Shown here: positions 52,843 through 59,934 of the stretch, in pieces
Layout of the letters: each line of letters begins with the position of its first letter
Position numbering within the stretch: position 1 is the first letter of the stretch
Assembly: GCA_020723345.1 (NCBI GenBank)
Contig: DYJA01000010.1
Span: 1-64,000, forward strand
Length of the DNA: 64,000 nucleotides
Direction: 5' to 3'
From: Candidatus Aquidulcis sp.
Lineage (GTDB): Bacteria > Chloroflexota > Anaerolineae > UBA4142
Notes under the pieces: model-generated
Database searches by the model: none
Told to the model about the DNA's origin: nothing
Seen by the model: the letters and a program-made list of their open reading frames with translations, nothing else
Program-made: the position numbers and the translations under genes

Positions 52843-52916
52843 CACAGAGGGCACAGAGAACACAGAGGAAAACCCCAAATAACTCTGTGTCCCCTGTGAT
52901 CCCTGTGGCTGCGATA
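52843..52916. repeat. Inverted micro-tandem array in the glutamate synthase leader
   Basis: CCACAGAGGG / CACAGAGAA / CACAGAGGAA then CTCTGTGTCC / CCTGTGATCC / CTGTGGCT. The unit is related to the CACAGAGGGCGCAGGGG repeat at the end of ruvX. Confidence 0.82.
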
Positions 52917-52928
52917 AATGGAGGGCAC

Positions 52929-54044
52929 ATGTGCCGAATGGCTGCCATAAAATCAAAGCACCCGGTGTCGCCCGCGTTGACGCTGCGGATGATGCTGGCG
53001 ATGCAAAAGGGACACGATAATTCCGGCTTTGCGATGGTGATGCAAGACCTCGGCGGCGCGTTCGCCGAGTTCAAAAAGTTTCCGCTCCTCTCGATGGCAT
53101 GTTCTTCCGCCGGACTCGAACGCGCGGAGGAAATTCTAGAGACCATGGGCTTTTCGCCAAAGTTCGATTATCAGCCCGATGTCGTCAACGATCCCGCGCT
53201 CGATTTCAAACGGATGCCGCACTACGTCTTCCGCAATTATCGTTATCCCGAACCGCTCAACGTTTACCACGAGCATCCCACTCCCGAACAAAAGAAATTG
53301 TTGCTCGACACGCGCCTCAAACTCCGCAAGGCGTTGTCGCACGAGAACCAGGGCTACGTCTACTCGTTTTGGCCCGACGTGTTGACGCTGAAAGAGATCG
53401 GCGATCCGCGCGACATTGGCACGTACTTTCAGTTGTGGAATGAAGACCACTGGCTCCAAGCGCGCGTCATCTCCGCGCAGTGCCGCCAGAATACGAATTA
53501 CAAAATCGTTCGCTACGCCGCGCATCCTTTTTTCCTCGAAGGATATACCTTGATGGGCAACGGCGAAAATACTTTTTACCAGAAGAACAAAGAATTCCAG
53601 CAGCACCTTCATTCTTCGTACATCGGTTTTGAATCCGATACGCAGTGTTTCCTCTACACGCTCCACTATGTTTGCGAACAACTCCACTGGCCCCTCGAAT
53701 ATTTCAAGCACGTCATTACCCCGCTCACGTTTGAAGAAATGAATGACCGCGCCGATGGCGAAACCTTGCGCCGCATCCGCCAATCGCTGATGCACCTCGA
53801 AATCAATGGACCGAACACCGTCGTCTTCGTGTTGCCCGATAATCGCATGGGCGTCGTCGCCGACGCGAAGAAATTGCGCCCGTACGTGATCGGGCGCGAC
53901 GACGACATGGTCGTCAGCGCGTCCGAAGTGTGCGGCGTCAACATGGTCATTCCGCAGCGCGACACCGAACGCGACATTTATCCGGGCGAGCGCGAGACGG
54001 TCGTCGTTAACAACGCGCTGGAGGTGGAACGATGGAACCAGTAG
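52929..54044 (+). CDS. Glutamate synthase, class II glutaminase subunit (GltB1/GlxB-like)
   Basis: 371 residues. The N-terminal nucleophile Cys2 is exposed after Met removal (MCRMAAIKSKHPVSPALTL), and QKGHDNSGFAMVMQDLGG is the glutaminase fold. It releases ammonia from glutamine for the synthase subunit. ATG 52929 after GGAGGG is required for Cys2; the longer frame would bury it. The last 34 bp are repeated 83 bp downstream around a twin hairpin. Confidence 0.88.
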   Translation: MCRMAAIKSKHPVSPALTLRMMLAMQKGHDNSGFAMVMQDLGGAFAEFKKFPLLSMACSSAGLERAEEILETMGFSPKFDYQPDVVNDPALDFKRMPHYVFRNYRYPEPLNVYHEHPTPEQKKLLLDTRLKLRKALSHENQGYVYSFWPDVLTLKEIGDPRDIGTYFQLWNEDHWLQARVISAQCRQNTNYKIVRYAAHPFFLEGYTLMGNGENTFYQKNKEFQQHLHSSYIGFESDTQCFLYTLHYVCEQLHWPLEYFKHVITPLTFEEMNDRADGETLRRIRQSLMHLEINGPNTVVFVLPDNRMGVVADAKKLRPYVIGRDDDMVVSASEVCGVNMVIPQRDTERDIYPGERETVVVNNALEVERWNQ

Positions 54045-54127
54045 GCGCATCCGTGGGGCGGGCTGCTAGCCCGCCGCGGGCAGTCTGCCCGCGCAACGCG
54101 CTGGAGGTGGAACGATGGAATCAGTAG
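54011..54127. repeat. 34-bp duplication flanking a twin-hairpin insert
   Basis: Copies at 54011-54044 and 54094-54127 differ at one base. Between them lie 49 bp with two perfect hairpins: GGCGGGCT/AGCCCGCC (54057-54075) and GCGGGCAG/CTGCCCGC (54076-54092). The copies preserve both the stop of the first gene and the ATG of the second. Confidence 0.92.
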
Positions 54128-55845
54128 AGTTGCAAGTTCAAGTGCCGGCAAAAAATAACGGCAACGAATCCAAACCCGCCAACGGCAATGGCAACGGTCG
54201 CGCGTTCGCGATCAAACCGACCTACGTGCGCGATCCGCATCCGATGGACTTGCCATGGAAAATCGCGTGGAATCCCGAAACGTGCATCCGCTGCGGCTCG
54301 TGCGTTTCGACGTGTACCTTCGGCGCGATTCAATCCGAATTGCAAAAGCAAGGTCAAACGTTGAGCGCGGGTCCCGTTCCCAAGCCGGTCGACGCGTCGC
54401 AAATCATTCTCGCGATCAAGCAAGTGAGCGACACGAAACATTATTGCCGCGGCTGTTCGATGTGCGAAAAAGTTTGCCCAACCAATTCGATTCGTCCCGT
54501 CGAAAACGAGCACCATCGCTTTCCGCTCGTCGCGCGGCACGGCGCGTCGCCGATCAAACGCGGCGGGCGCGGGCATCATATCCCAATCCGCGTGCTCGAC
54601 TATCTCAAAGTCGGGCGCATCAGCCAGATGACGGATCCGTCGCTCGACGCAGCGCGGCACACGTTCGATCTGCTCACGCCGCTCGGGCGCGGTTTACCGG
54701 CGGACGAATTGCCGCTCAAAGTTGAAAATGGAAAACTTGTGCCGAGCGGATGGACGCCCCCGCTGCGCTGGATTTATCCGGTGATGATCGGCGATATGTC
54801 GGTCGGCGCGTTGTCGTGGCGAATGTGGGAGGCGCTCGCGCTCGCGGTTGCGTATCTCAACGAAGAACACGGCATGCCCGTGCGAATGTCGTCGGGCGAA
54901 GGCGGGATGCCGAATCGTTTGCTAAAATCCGAGTACCTCAAATATTTCATCATTCAAATCGCGAGCGGACATTTCGGTTGGAATCGGATCATCAAGGCAA
55001 TGCCGGAAATGGCGACCGACCCCGCGGGCATTCTGATCAAAATCGGGCAAGGCGCGAAACCCGGCGACGGTGGATTACTCCCCGCCGAAAAAGTCGCGTC
55101 GCACATTCAAGCGATTCGCGGCGTACCGAAAGCCGATTTGCTTTCGCCGCCGAATCACCAAGGTTTGTACAGCATCGAGGAATCGGTGCAAAAAATGTTT
55201 TTGAGCATGAACGCGGCGTGGAAATTTCGCGTGCCGGTCGCGATCAAAGTCGCCGCGAGTTCGACGAGCGTCGCCGTGTTCAACAATCTCGTGCGTGATC
55301 CGTATCACATCGTCGGCGGATATTTTCTCGACGGCATTCAAGGCGGCACCGGCGCGGCGCACGAAGTCAGCATGGATCACACCGGACATCCGATCTTGAG
55401 CAAACTGCGCGATTGTTATCTCGCAGCAGTCGATCAAGGCAAACAAGGACAGATTCCACTTTTTGTCGGCGGCGGCTTTGGCGATACCGGCGATCTCGCG
55501 GCGGACGCGTTCAAAGCGATCTGTCTCGGCGCGAACGGCGTTTTCTCCGCGAAGATCTGGCTGCAACTCGCGGGCTGCGTCGGCAATGAAAAGGGTCGCT
55601 GCAACGCGTGCAACACCGGGCATTGTCCGGTCGGGATATGCACGCAAGACCCGCGCCTCGTCGCGCGGTTGGATGTTGACACCGCCGCGCAAAACATCGT
55701 GGACTATTTTCTCGCGCTCGACGTCGAACTGAAAAAGTTGATGGCGCCGATCGGCAACTCGACGCTGCCGATTGGTCGCAGCGACGCGCTCGTCGCGATG
55801 GACAAGGCGATTGCGGAACGATTGCAGGTGGCGTATGCGTGCTGA
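54115..55845 (+). CDS. Glutamate synthase FMN domain subunit with N-terminal ferredoxin (GltB2-like)
   Basis: 576 residues. Residues 1-28 are an Asn/Gly-rich leader. Two [4Fe-4S] clusters come from CIRCGSCVSTCTFGA and CRGCSMCEKVCPTNS. The FMN-binding glutamate synthase barrel then has MSSGEGGMPNRL, KIGQGAKPGDGGLLPAEKV, LLSPPNHQGLYSIE and GIQGGTGAAHEVS. The 3Fe-4S cysteines are in CNACNTGHCPVGICTQDP. It aminates 2-oxoglutarate with ammonia from the glutaminase subunit. Confidence 0.93.
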   Translation: MESVELQVQVPAKNNGNESKPANGNGNGRAFAIKPTYVRDPHPMDLPWKIAWNPETCIRCGSCVSTCTFGAIQSELQKQGQTLSAGPVPKPVDASQIILAIKQVSDTKHYCRGCSMCEKVCPTNSIRPVENEHHRFPLVARHGASPIKRGGRGHHIPIRVLDYLKVGRISQMTDPSLDAARHTFDLLTPLGRGLPADELPLKVENGKLVPSGWTPPLRWIYPVMIGDMSVGALSWRMWEALALAVAYLNEEHGMPVRMSSGEGGMPNRLLKSEYLKYFIIQIASGHFGWNRIIKAMPEMATDPAGILIKIGQGAKPGDGGLLPAEKVASHIQAIRGVPKADLLSPPNHQGLYSIEESVQKMFLSMNAAWKFRVPVAIKVAASSTSVAVFNNLVRDPYHIVGGYFLDGIQGGTGAAHEVSMDHTGHPILSKLRDCYLAAVDQGKQGQIPLFVGGGFGDTGDLAADAFKAICLGANGVFSAKIWLQLAGCVGNEKGRCNACNTGHCPVGICTQDPRLVARLDVDTAAQNIVDYFLALDVELKKLMAPIGNSTLPIGRSDALVAMDKAIAERLQVAYAC

Positions 55846-55848
55846 GGA

Positions 55849-55972
55849 AAGAAGGGAGAAGAAGGCATTAGACGGCATGAGAAGGCAGAGAAGACAAGAA
55901 GGCAAAGAAGGCGCGAAGCCGTCACTGCCCTCCTCGCCTTCTTCGCCCTCTTCACCCTTCTCAAGGAATTCC
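55849..55972. repeat. Purine/pyrimidine inverted micro-repeat between glutamate synthase genes
   Basis: GAAGGCATTAGACGGCATGA and GAAGGCAGAGAAGAC units on the left, CCTCGCCTTCTTCGCCCTC and TTCACCCTTCTC on the right; same type as 463-575. Confidence 0.8.
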
Positions 55973-55975
55973 AAG

Positions 55976-58303
55976 ATGAAACACCTAACGACATACACCA
56001 ATAACAAACGCGTCTCCACCCAGGGCTTGCTCCAACAAATCTACGACGCGATGGGCGCGGGTGAAACAGAATTTACAATTGACGCGTCGGGGCAGCACGA
56101 TATTGGCGGTCCGATGTGGGATGATGCGGGTCGCCCGCTACGATTCATCGTGCGAAACCCAGGGCAGCGCGTCGGCGCGATGGGCATGCCCGGCACCGAA
56201 ATCGTCGTCGAAGGTCCCGCGCCCGCGGATGTCGGCTGGCTGAACGCGGGCGCGCACATCGTCGTGAAAGGCGATGGCGGTGATACGACCGGGCATTGCG
56301 CGGCGGACGGCGTGATTTACATCGGCGGGCGCGCGGGCACGCGCACCGGCTCGCTGATGAAATTCGACCCGGCGTACACGCCGCCGCAATTGTGGATTCT
56401 CAAAAACACCGGCTCGTTCCCGTTCGAGTTTATGGGCGGCGGCATCGCGATCATCTGCGGTCACGACTCGGAGCAATTCGATTCCGTCATCGGCGAACGC
56501 GCGTGCATCGGCATGGTCGGCGGGACGGTGTACGTGCGCGGTCCGATCAGTGATTTACCGAGCAACGTCAAACTGATCGAGACGCTGGAGCAAGAGGATT
56601 GGGATTTTCTCTGCGATGGCATGCCAAAATTTCTGAACGCGATTGGTCGCGCCGATTTGCAAGAGACGCTGCTCGTTCATCAAGAATGGCGCAAAATCAT
56701 CGCGAAGAGTTACGAGGAACTCAAGCAGGGCAAGAAAAAAATGGCGCTCGGCGCGTTCCGCGCGAATCGCTGGATTCAGGGCGGACTCTTCGGCGATGTC
56801 GTGCAAGACGCGGGCGATGTCGTGCCGCTCGTCGCGATGGGAAATTATCGCGCGTATTCGCCGGTGTGGAACAACGCGGTCTTTGCCGCGCCGTGCGAGT
56901 ACGCTTGCCCCAGTTTCATTCCAACCCAGGATCGCATCAATCTTTTGCGCAAAGGAAAAATTCGCGACGCGCTCGAACTCGTTTTGAAATTCAATCCATT
57001 TCCTGGGTCGGTCTGCGGCGCGGCGTGTCCCAACCCGTGCATGACCGCGTGCACGCGTCAAAATATCGACTTTGCGGTGCTCGCCGGTCCGCTCGGCAAG
57101 TACTCGATGGACTTGCCCGCGCCGGTCGCCGCGCCGCACACCGGCAAACGATTTGCCGTCATCGGCTCCGGCGTCGGCGGATTGTCGGCGGCGTGGCAAC
57201 TCGCGCTCAAAGGTCATATCGTCACGATTTTCGAAAAGGGTAACACGCTCGGCGGCAAAATGATGCACGCGATTCCGCACGGTCGTTTGCAAAAAGAAAT
57301 CGTGCGGACCGAGATCAAGCGCATTCTTTCGCTCGGCGTGCAAGTTCAGTTGGGTTCGGAGATCACGCGCGATTTCTTCCAAGAGATTCACGACGTGTAC
57401 GACGGCATCATCATCGCGACCGGCGCGCACACGCCGCGCAAGTTGAACTTTGCCGGGAGCGAACGCACGTACTCCGCGCTCGAATTTCTGACGAGCGCGA
57501 ACGCGGGGAATCCGATTGTGATCGTCGCGGGCAGATCGGTTGTCGTCGTCGGCGCGGGCGATGTCGGAATGGATGTGTGTACGACCGCGTGGCGCAATGG
57601 CGCAACGAGCGTCGTCGCAGTCGACATTCAGCAGCCCGCGAGTTCATCGCGCGAGCGCGCGGAGGCAATGGCGCTCGGCACGCAAGTTTTGTACCCGCGC
57701 ACCGTCGCGAAGTACGCCGATGGGCAACTCTTCTTCCAAGAGGGCGAACCGCTCACCGCGGATGTCGTCGTCGTCGCGATCGGCGAGGTGCCGGACACGA
57801 GTTGGCTGCCCGAAAATTACGCGCGCGTCAAGGGCAGCTGGCTCGAAGCGGACGAGTACGGTCGCACGCGCGATCCGAAGGTGTTCGCGGTCGGCGATGT
57901 GGTGAAACCAGGTTTGCTGACCCAGGCAATCGGGATGGGACGCGTCGCCGCGCTCGCGCTCAACGCGCAAGTGATGGGCGAATCGTTTGCGCTCGAACGC
58001 AAAAAACAAATTCCGCCAGATATGCTGAAACTGATTTACTTTACGCCGCGCGTGCGCCAATGCCCAACCGATCCGCTCCAAGAAGGCGACCGCTGTATCT
58101 CGTGCGGCACGTGCCGCGATTGTAACATCTGCGTCGCGATCTGCGGACAGAACGCGATCGCGCGCAACGAACATCCGAACGGCGCGTTCGAATTTCGCGT
58201 GGACGACGAGCACTGCATCGGCTGCGGCTTTTGCGCCGCCGCGTGTCCGAGCGGCATCTGGACGATGGTGCCGAATTTGTTGGAGGAGTTGGAGAAGGAG
58301 TAA
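55976..58303 (+). CDS. Fusion of GXGXG domain, GltD-like oxidoreductase and ferredoxin
   Basis: 775 residues. Residues 1-240 are the GltB3/GXGXG beta-helix (GWLNAGAHIVVKGDGGDTTGH, GGRAGTRTGSLMKF, GMVGGTVYVRG). The small-subunit-like part, from about residue 290, has its own Fe-S cysteines (CEYACPSFIPTQDRI, CGAACPNPCMTACTRQ) and FAD/NAD(P)H loops (FAVIGSGVGGLSAAWQLAL, VVVVGAGDVGMDVC, FAVGDVVKPG). A C-terminal ferredoxin has CISCGTCRDCNICVAIC and CIGCGFCAAACPSGIW. It passes electrons to the synthase. Confidence 0.92.
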   Translation: MKHLTTYTNNKRVSTQGLLQQIYDAMGAGETEFTIDASGQHDIGGPMWDDAGRPLRFIVRNPGQRVGAMGMPGTEIVVEGPAPADVGWLNAGAHIVVKGDGGDTTGHCAADGVIYIGGRAGTRTGSLMKFDPAYTPPQLWILKNTGSFPFEFMGGGIAIICGHDSEQFDSVIGERACIGMVGGTVYVRGPISDLPSNVKLIETLEQEDWDFLCDGMPKFLNAIGRADLQETLLVHQEWRKIIAKSYEELKQGKKKMALGAFRANRWIQGGLFGDVVQDAGDVVPLVAMGNYRAYSPVWNNAVFAAPCEYACPSFIPTQDRINLLRKGKIRDALELVLKFNPFPGSVCGAACPNPCMTACTRQNIDFAVLAGPLGKYSMDLPAPVAAPHTGKRFAVIGSGVGGLSAAWQLALKGHIVTIFEKGNTLGGKMMHAIPHGRLQKEIVRTEIKRILSLGVQVQLGSEITRDFFQEIHDVYDGIIIATGAHTPRKLNFAGSERTYSALEFLTSANAGNPIVIVAGRSVVVVGAGDVGMDVCTTAWRNGATSVVAVDIQQPASSSRERAEAMALGTQVLYPRTVAKYADGQLFFQEGEPLTADVVVVAIGEVPDTSWLPENYARVKGSWLEADEYGRTRDPKVFAVGDVVKPGLLTQAIGMGRVAALALNAQVMGESFALERKKQIPPDMLKLIYFTPRVRQCPTDPLQEGDRCISCGTCRDCNICVAICGQNAIARNEHPNGAFEFRVDDEHCIGCGFCAAACPSGIWTMVPNLLEELEKE

Positions 58304-58410
58304 CGTGATACGTGATACGTGTTGCGTGAATATCATTTCGAGAGGCGTCCTGAGCGGAATCGGAAAGCGGAGATGGAGTCGAAGGATGCGCGATGCGTGA
58401 TGCGTGAATC
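58303..58410. repeat. Mixed repeat block after the fusion gene
   Basis: CGTGATACGTGATACGTG units, a dispersed element with ATCATTTCGAGAGGCGTCC and GGAGTCGAAGGATGCGC, then CGATGCGTGATGCGTGA units. No gene fits. Confidence 0.7.
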
Positions 58411-58411
58411 A

Positions 58412-58445
58412 AAGACCCGTCGGGTTTCGGAAATCCGCGGGTCTT
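58412..58445. terminator. AGACCC-type hairpin after the fusion gene (family C)
   Basis: AAGACCCGTCGGGTTT / CGG / AAATCCGCGGGTCTT, imperfect 15-bp stem. The equivalent hairpin follows the duplicated gene tail at 59189. Confidence 0.75.
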
Positions 58446-58469
58446 GTCCTGTACCAGCAAGTTTGATGT

Positions 58470-58498
58470 TTGACACGCCATTTCGCTGATGATATAGT
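58470..58498 (+). promoter_or_regulatory. Promoter of the RelBE-like pair
   Basis: TTGACA, exactly 17 bp, TATAGT, 33 bp before the antitoxin ATG. Confidence 0.85.
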
Positions 58499-58530
58499 AT
58501 GTACAGACGAAAGACAGAGGGAGTGTCAGA

Positions 58531-58761
58531 ATGTCGTCAACAGCAATTGCCACTGTAACCAAAATGTTAGAGTCCTTGCCTGAACCCGCGCAAGACCAGG
58601 TCGTCGAGCATCTACGCGAGTATCTCGAAGATTTGCAAGATGAATTACAATGGGATGCGCTATTCAAGCGTACGCAGTCGCAACTCATCGCAGCGGCGCG
58701 ACGCGCCAAGCAGGAAATCGCGCAGGGTCGCGCCAAGCCGATGGACTATGACGCGCTATGA
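58531..58761 (+). CDS. Antitoxin-like protein of a RelBE-type pair
   Basis: 76 residues, helical. VTKMLESLPEPAQDQVVEHLREYLEDLQDELQWD precedes a basic-acidic C-terminal helix (KQEIAQGRAKPMDYDAL). This arrangement is common in antitoxins paired with RelE/ParE toxins. It overlaps the toxin gene by 4 bp. Confidence 0.75.
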   Translation: MSSTAIATVTKMLESLPEPAQDQVVEHLREYLEDLQDELQWDALFKRTQSQLIAAARRAKQEIAQGRAKPMDYDAL

Positions 58762-59021
58762 AATCGGCAACGTTGCCATCGTTCTGGTCGGCATACTCCG
58801 ATCTGGATGAAAGCGCCAGACGCGCGGCAAGAAAATCTTATCGCTTGTGGGCGGAAAATCCTTTTCATCCCTCATTGCATTTCGAGTGCGTCAACCGCGA
58901 AGAAAATATCTGGTCAGTCCGCGTCACGCGCGCCTACCGCGCGATTGGTATTTTTGAAGGCGATACTGTAACCTGGTTTTGGATTGGACGACACGACGCT
59001 TACGAGCGATTTTTCTCGTGA
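58758..59021 (+). CDS. RelE/ParE-superfamily toxin
   Basis: 87 residues. FWSAYSDLDESARRAARKSYRLWAENPFHPSLHFECVN and IWSVRVTRAYRAIGIFEGDTVTWFWIGRHDAYERFF match the RelE-like beta-sheet with its conserved arginines. Likely an mRNA interferase (inferred). ATGA overlap with the antitoxin; a terminator hairpin follows. Confidence 0.82.
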   Translation: MKSATLPSFWSAYSDLDESARRAARKSYRLWAENPFHPSLHFECVNREENIWSVRVTRAYRAIGIFEGDTVTWFWIGRHDAYERFFS

Positions 59022-59035
59022 TGCAACAGGGCATC

Positions 59036-59073
59036 AAAACCCGAAGGGTCTTTGGAGACCCTTCGGGTTTTTC
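59036..59073. terminator. Terminator hairpin after the toxin (family C)
   Basis: AAAACCCGAAGGGTCT / TTGG / AGACCCTTCGGGTTTT then TT; perfect 16-bp stem. Confidence 0.9.
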
Positions 59074-59079
59074 AACAAG

Positions 59080-59176
59080 CATTGCATCGGCTGCGGCTTT
59101 TGCGCTGCCGCGTGTCCCAGCGGCATCTGGACGATGGCGCCGAATTTGTTGGAGGAGTTGGAGAAGGAGTGACGTG
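59080..59176 (+). pseudogene. Duplicated 3' end of the glutamate synthase fusion gene
   Basis: About 97 bp match 58211-58307 with five differences, four of them silent (one is TAA to TGA). It encodes HCIGCGFCAAACPSGIWTMA and PNLLEELEKE. It has no start of its own; a chance frame from 58984 reads into it. With the original it brackets the RelBE-like pair. Confidence 0.9.
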
Positions 59177-59188
59177 AGGCGTGAACCA

Positions 59189-59223
59189 CAGACCCGTCGG
59201 ATTTTGGAAACCCGACGGGTCTG
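59189..59223. terminator. AGACCC-type hairpin after the duplicated tail (family C)
   Basis: CAGACCCGTCGG and CCGACGGGTCTG arms with an inner TTT/AAA; the counterpart of the hairpin at 58412. Confidence 0.85.
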
Positions 59224-59257
59224 TTCTATCGTCATGCTTCGAGAGCACAGGAAAGAG

Positions 59258-59567
59258 TTATTCAGGATCGAATTCGCTGTACTCTCCAGCGTGCATGGTC
59301 TGAATCGTCTGAGCGATCGCGCGCGCTTTCAGACGCAGCCACGAAGTAGAAAGCAAAACCAGGATAGCCAATTTTCTCCCCCGCAGATTTTGCTGATGCT
59401 TGAGATTCTGATCGGTCGTCACCAAAAGTTGGTAGCCCGCCTTTTCGGCGGCGTCAAGCAATTCGCCGTTTCGCAGCCCATCCCAATTCGTACGCGGTGT
59501 CAACTGAATGCCCTTCGAGGTATGCGCGGAGAGGCACCGGCGTTCCCTGGTCAAATAGGATTTTCAT
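59258..59567 (-). pseudogene. DUF5615 PIN-like toxin with frameshift
   Basis: From ATG 59567 the frame reads MKILFDQGTPVPLRAYLEGH then SVDTAYELGW, a proper DUF5615 start overlapping the antitoxin stop (ATGA). The continuation DGLRNGELLDAAEKAGYQLLVTTDQNLKHQQ is one frame away, the switch lying near GAATTGGGATGGGCTG. The total span is 310 bp, so one extra or two missing bases. Either the toxin is inactivated or the assembly has an indel. Confidence 0.8.
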
Positions 59568-59836
59568 TGCGCGACTGGCATCGTTAATGCTTCGAGTTCA
59601 AAATCGAGAACGGCTTCGACTTGTTCACGCTGAACACCGGGGAACCAGCTCAAGAAATCTTCAATTGACGCGCCGTCGCGCAAATTCTCGAACAAGGCAC
59701 GCAGAGGAACCCGCGTGCCGCGAAATACCCAATCTCCGCTGACTTTATCCGGTGCGCGTTCAACAGCCGGGCATGCGCGCCAATCCCGCGCCGCGCTTGG
59801 TTTGACGCGAGAGTGAGTTCTAAGCGATTGTTTCAT
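59564..59836 (-). CDS. DUF433 antitoxin (second pair)
   Basis: 90 residues from ATG 59836, which follows AAGGA. The domain reads APDKVSGDWVFRGTRVPLRALFENLRDGASIEDFLSWFPGVQREQVEAVLDFE. It pairs with the frameshifted DUF5615 gene. Confidence 0.83.
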   Translation of the reverse strand: MKQSLRTHSRVKPSAARDWRACPAVERAPDKVSGDWVFRGTRVPLRALFENLRDGASIEDFLSWFPGVQREQVEAVLDFELEALTMPVAQ

Positions 59837-59881
59837 CGGTTTTTCCTTCGGATGCAAGGTTTATTGCGTCGCCCGAAAACA

Positions 59882-59909
59882 AGTATAAGCGAAAGCGCGT
59901 GCCTGTCAA
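59882..59909 (-). promoter_or_regulatory. Promoter of the second DUF433/DUF5615 pair
   Basis: Minus strand TTGACA (59909-59904), 16-bp spacer, TATACT (59887-59882). Confidence 0.75.
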
Positions 59910-59934
59910 GCAAACAGCAGAAAAATCCAGAACC

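Noticed and set aside
52748-52882. 44-codon leader peptide gene before glutamate synthase
   Set aside because: The frame runs through the terminator hairpin and a micro-repeat array and lacks an SD; codon content does not suggest attenuation by a specific amino acid.
58984-59172. Separate small ferredoxin gene
   Set aside because: The frame joins the toxin gene end, a terminator hairpin and a copied gene tail; it has no SD and only one CxxCxxC group, so it is a duplication remnant.
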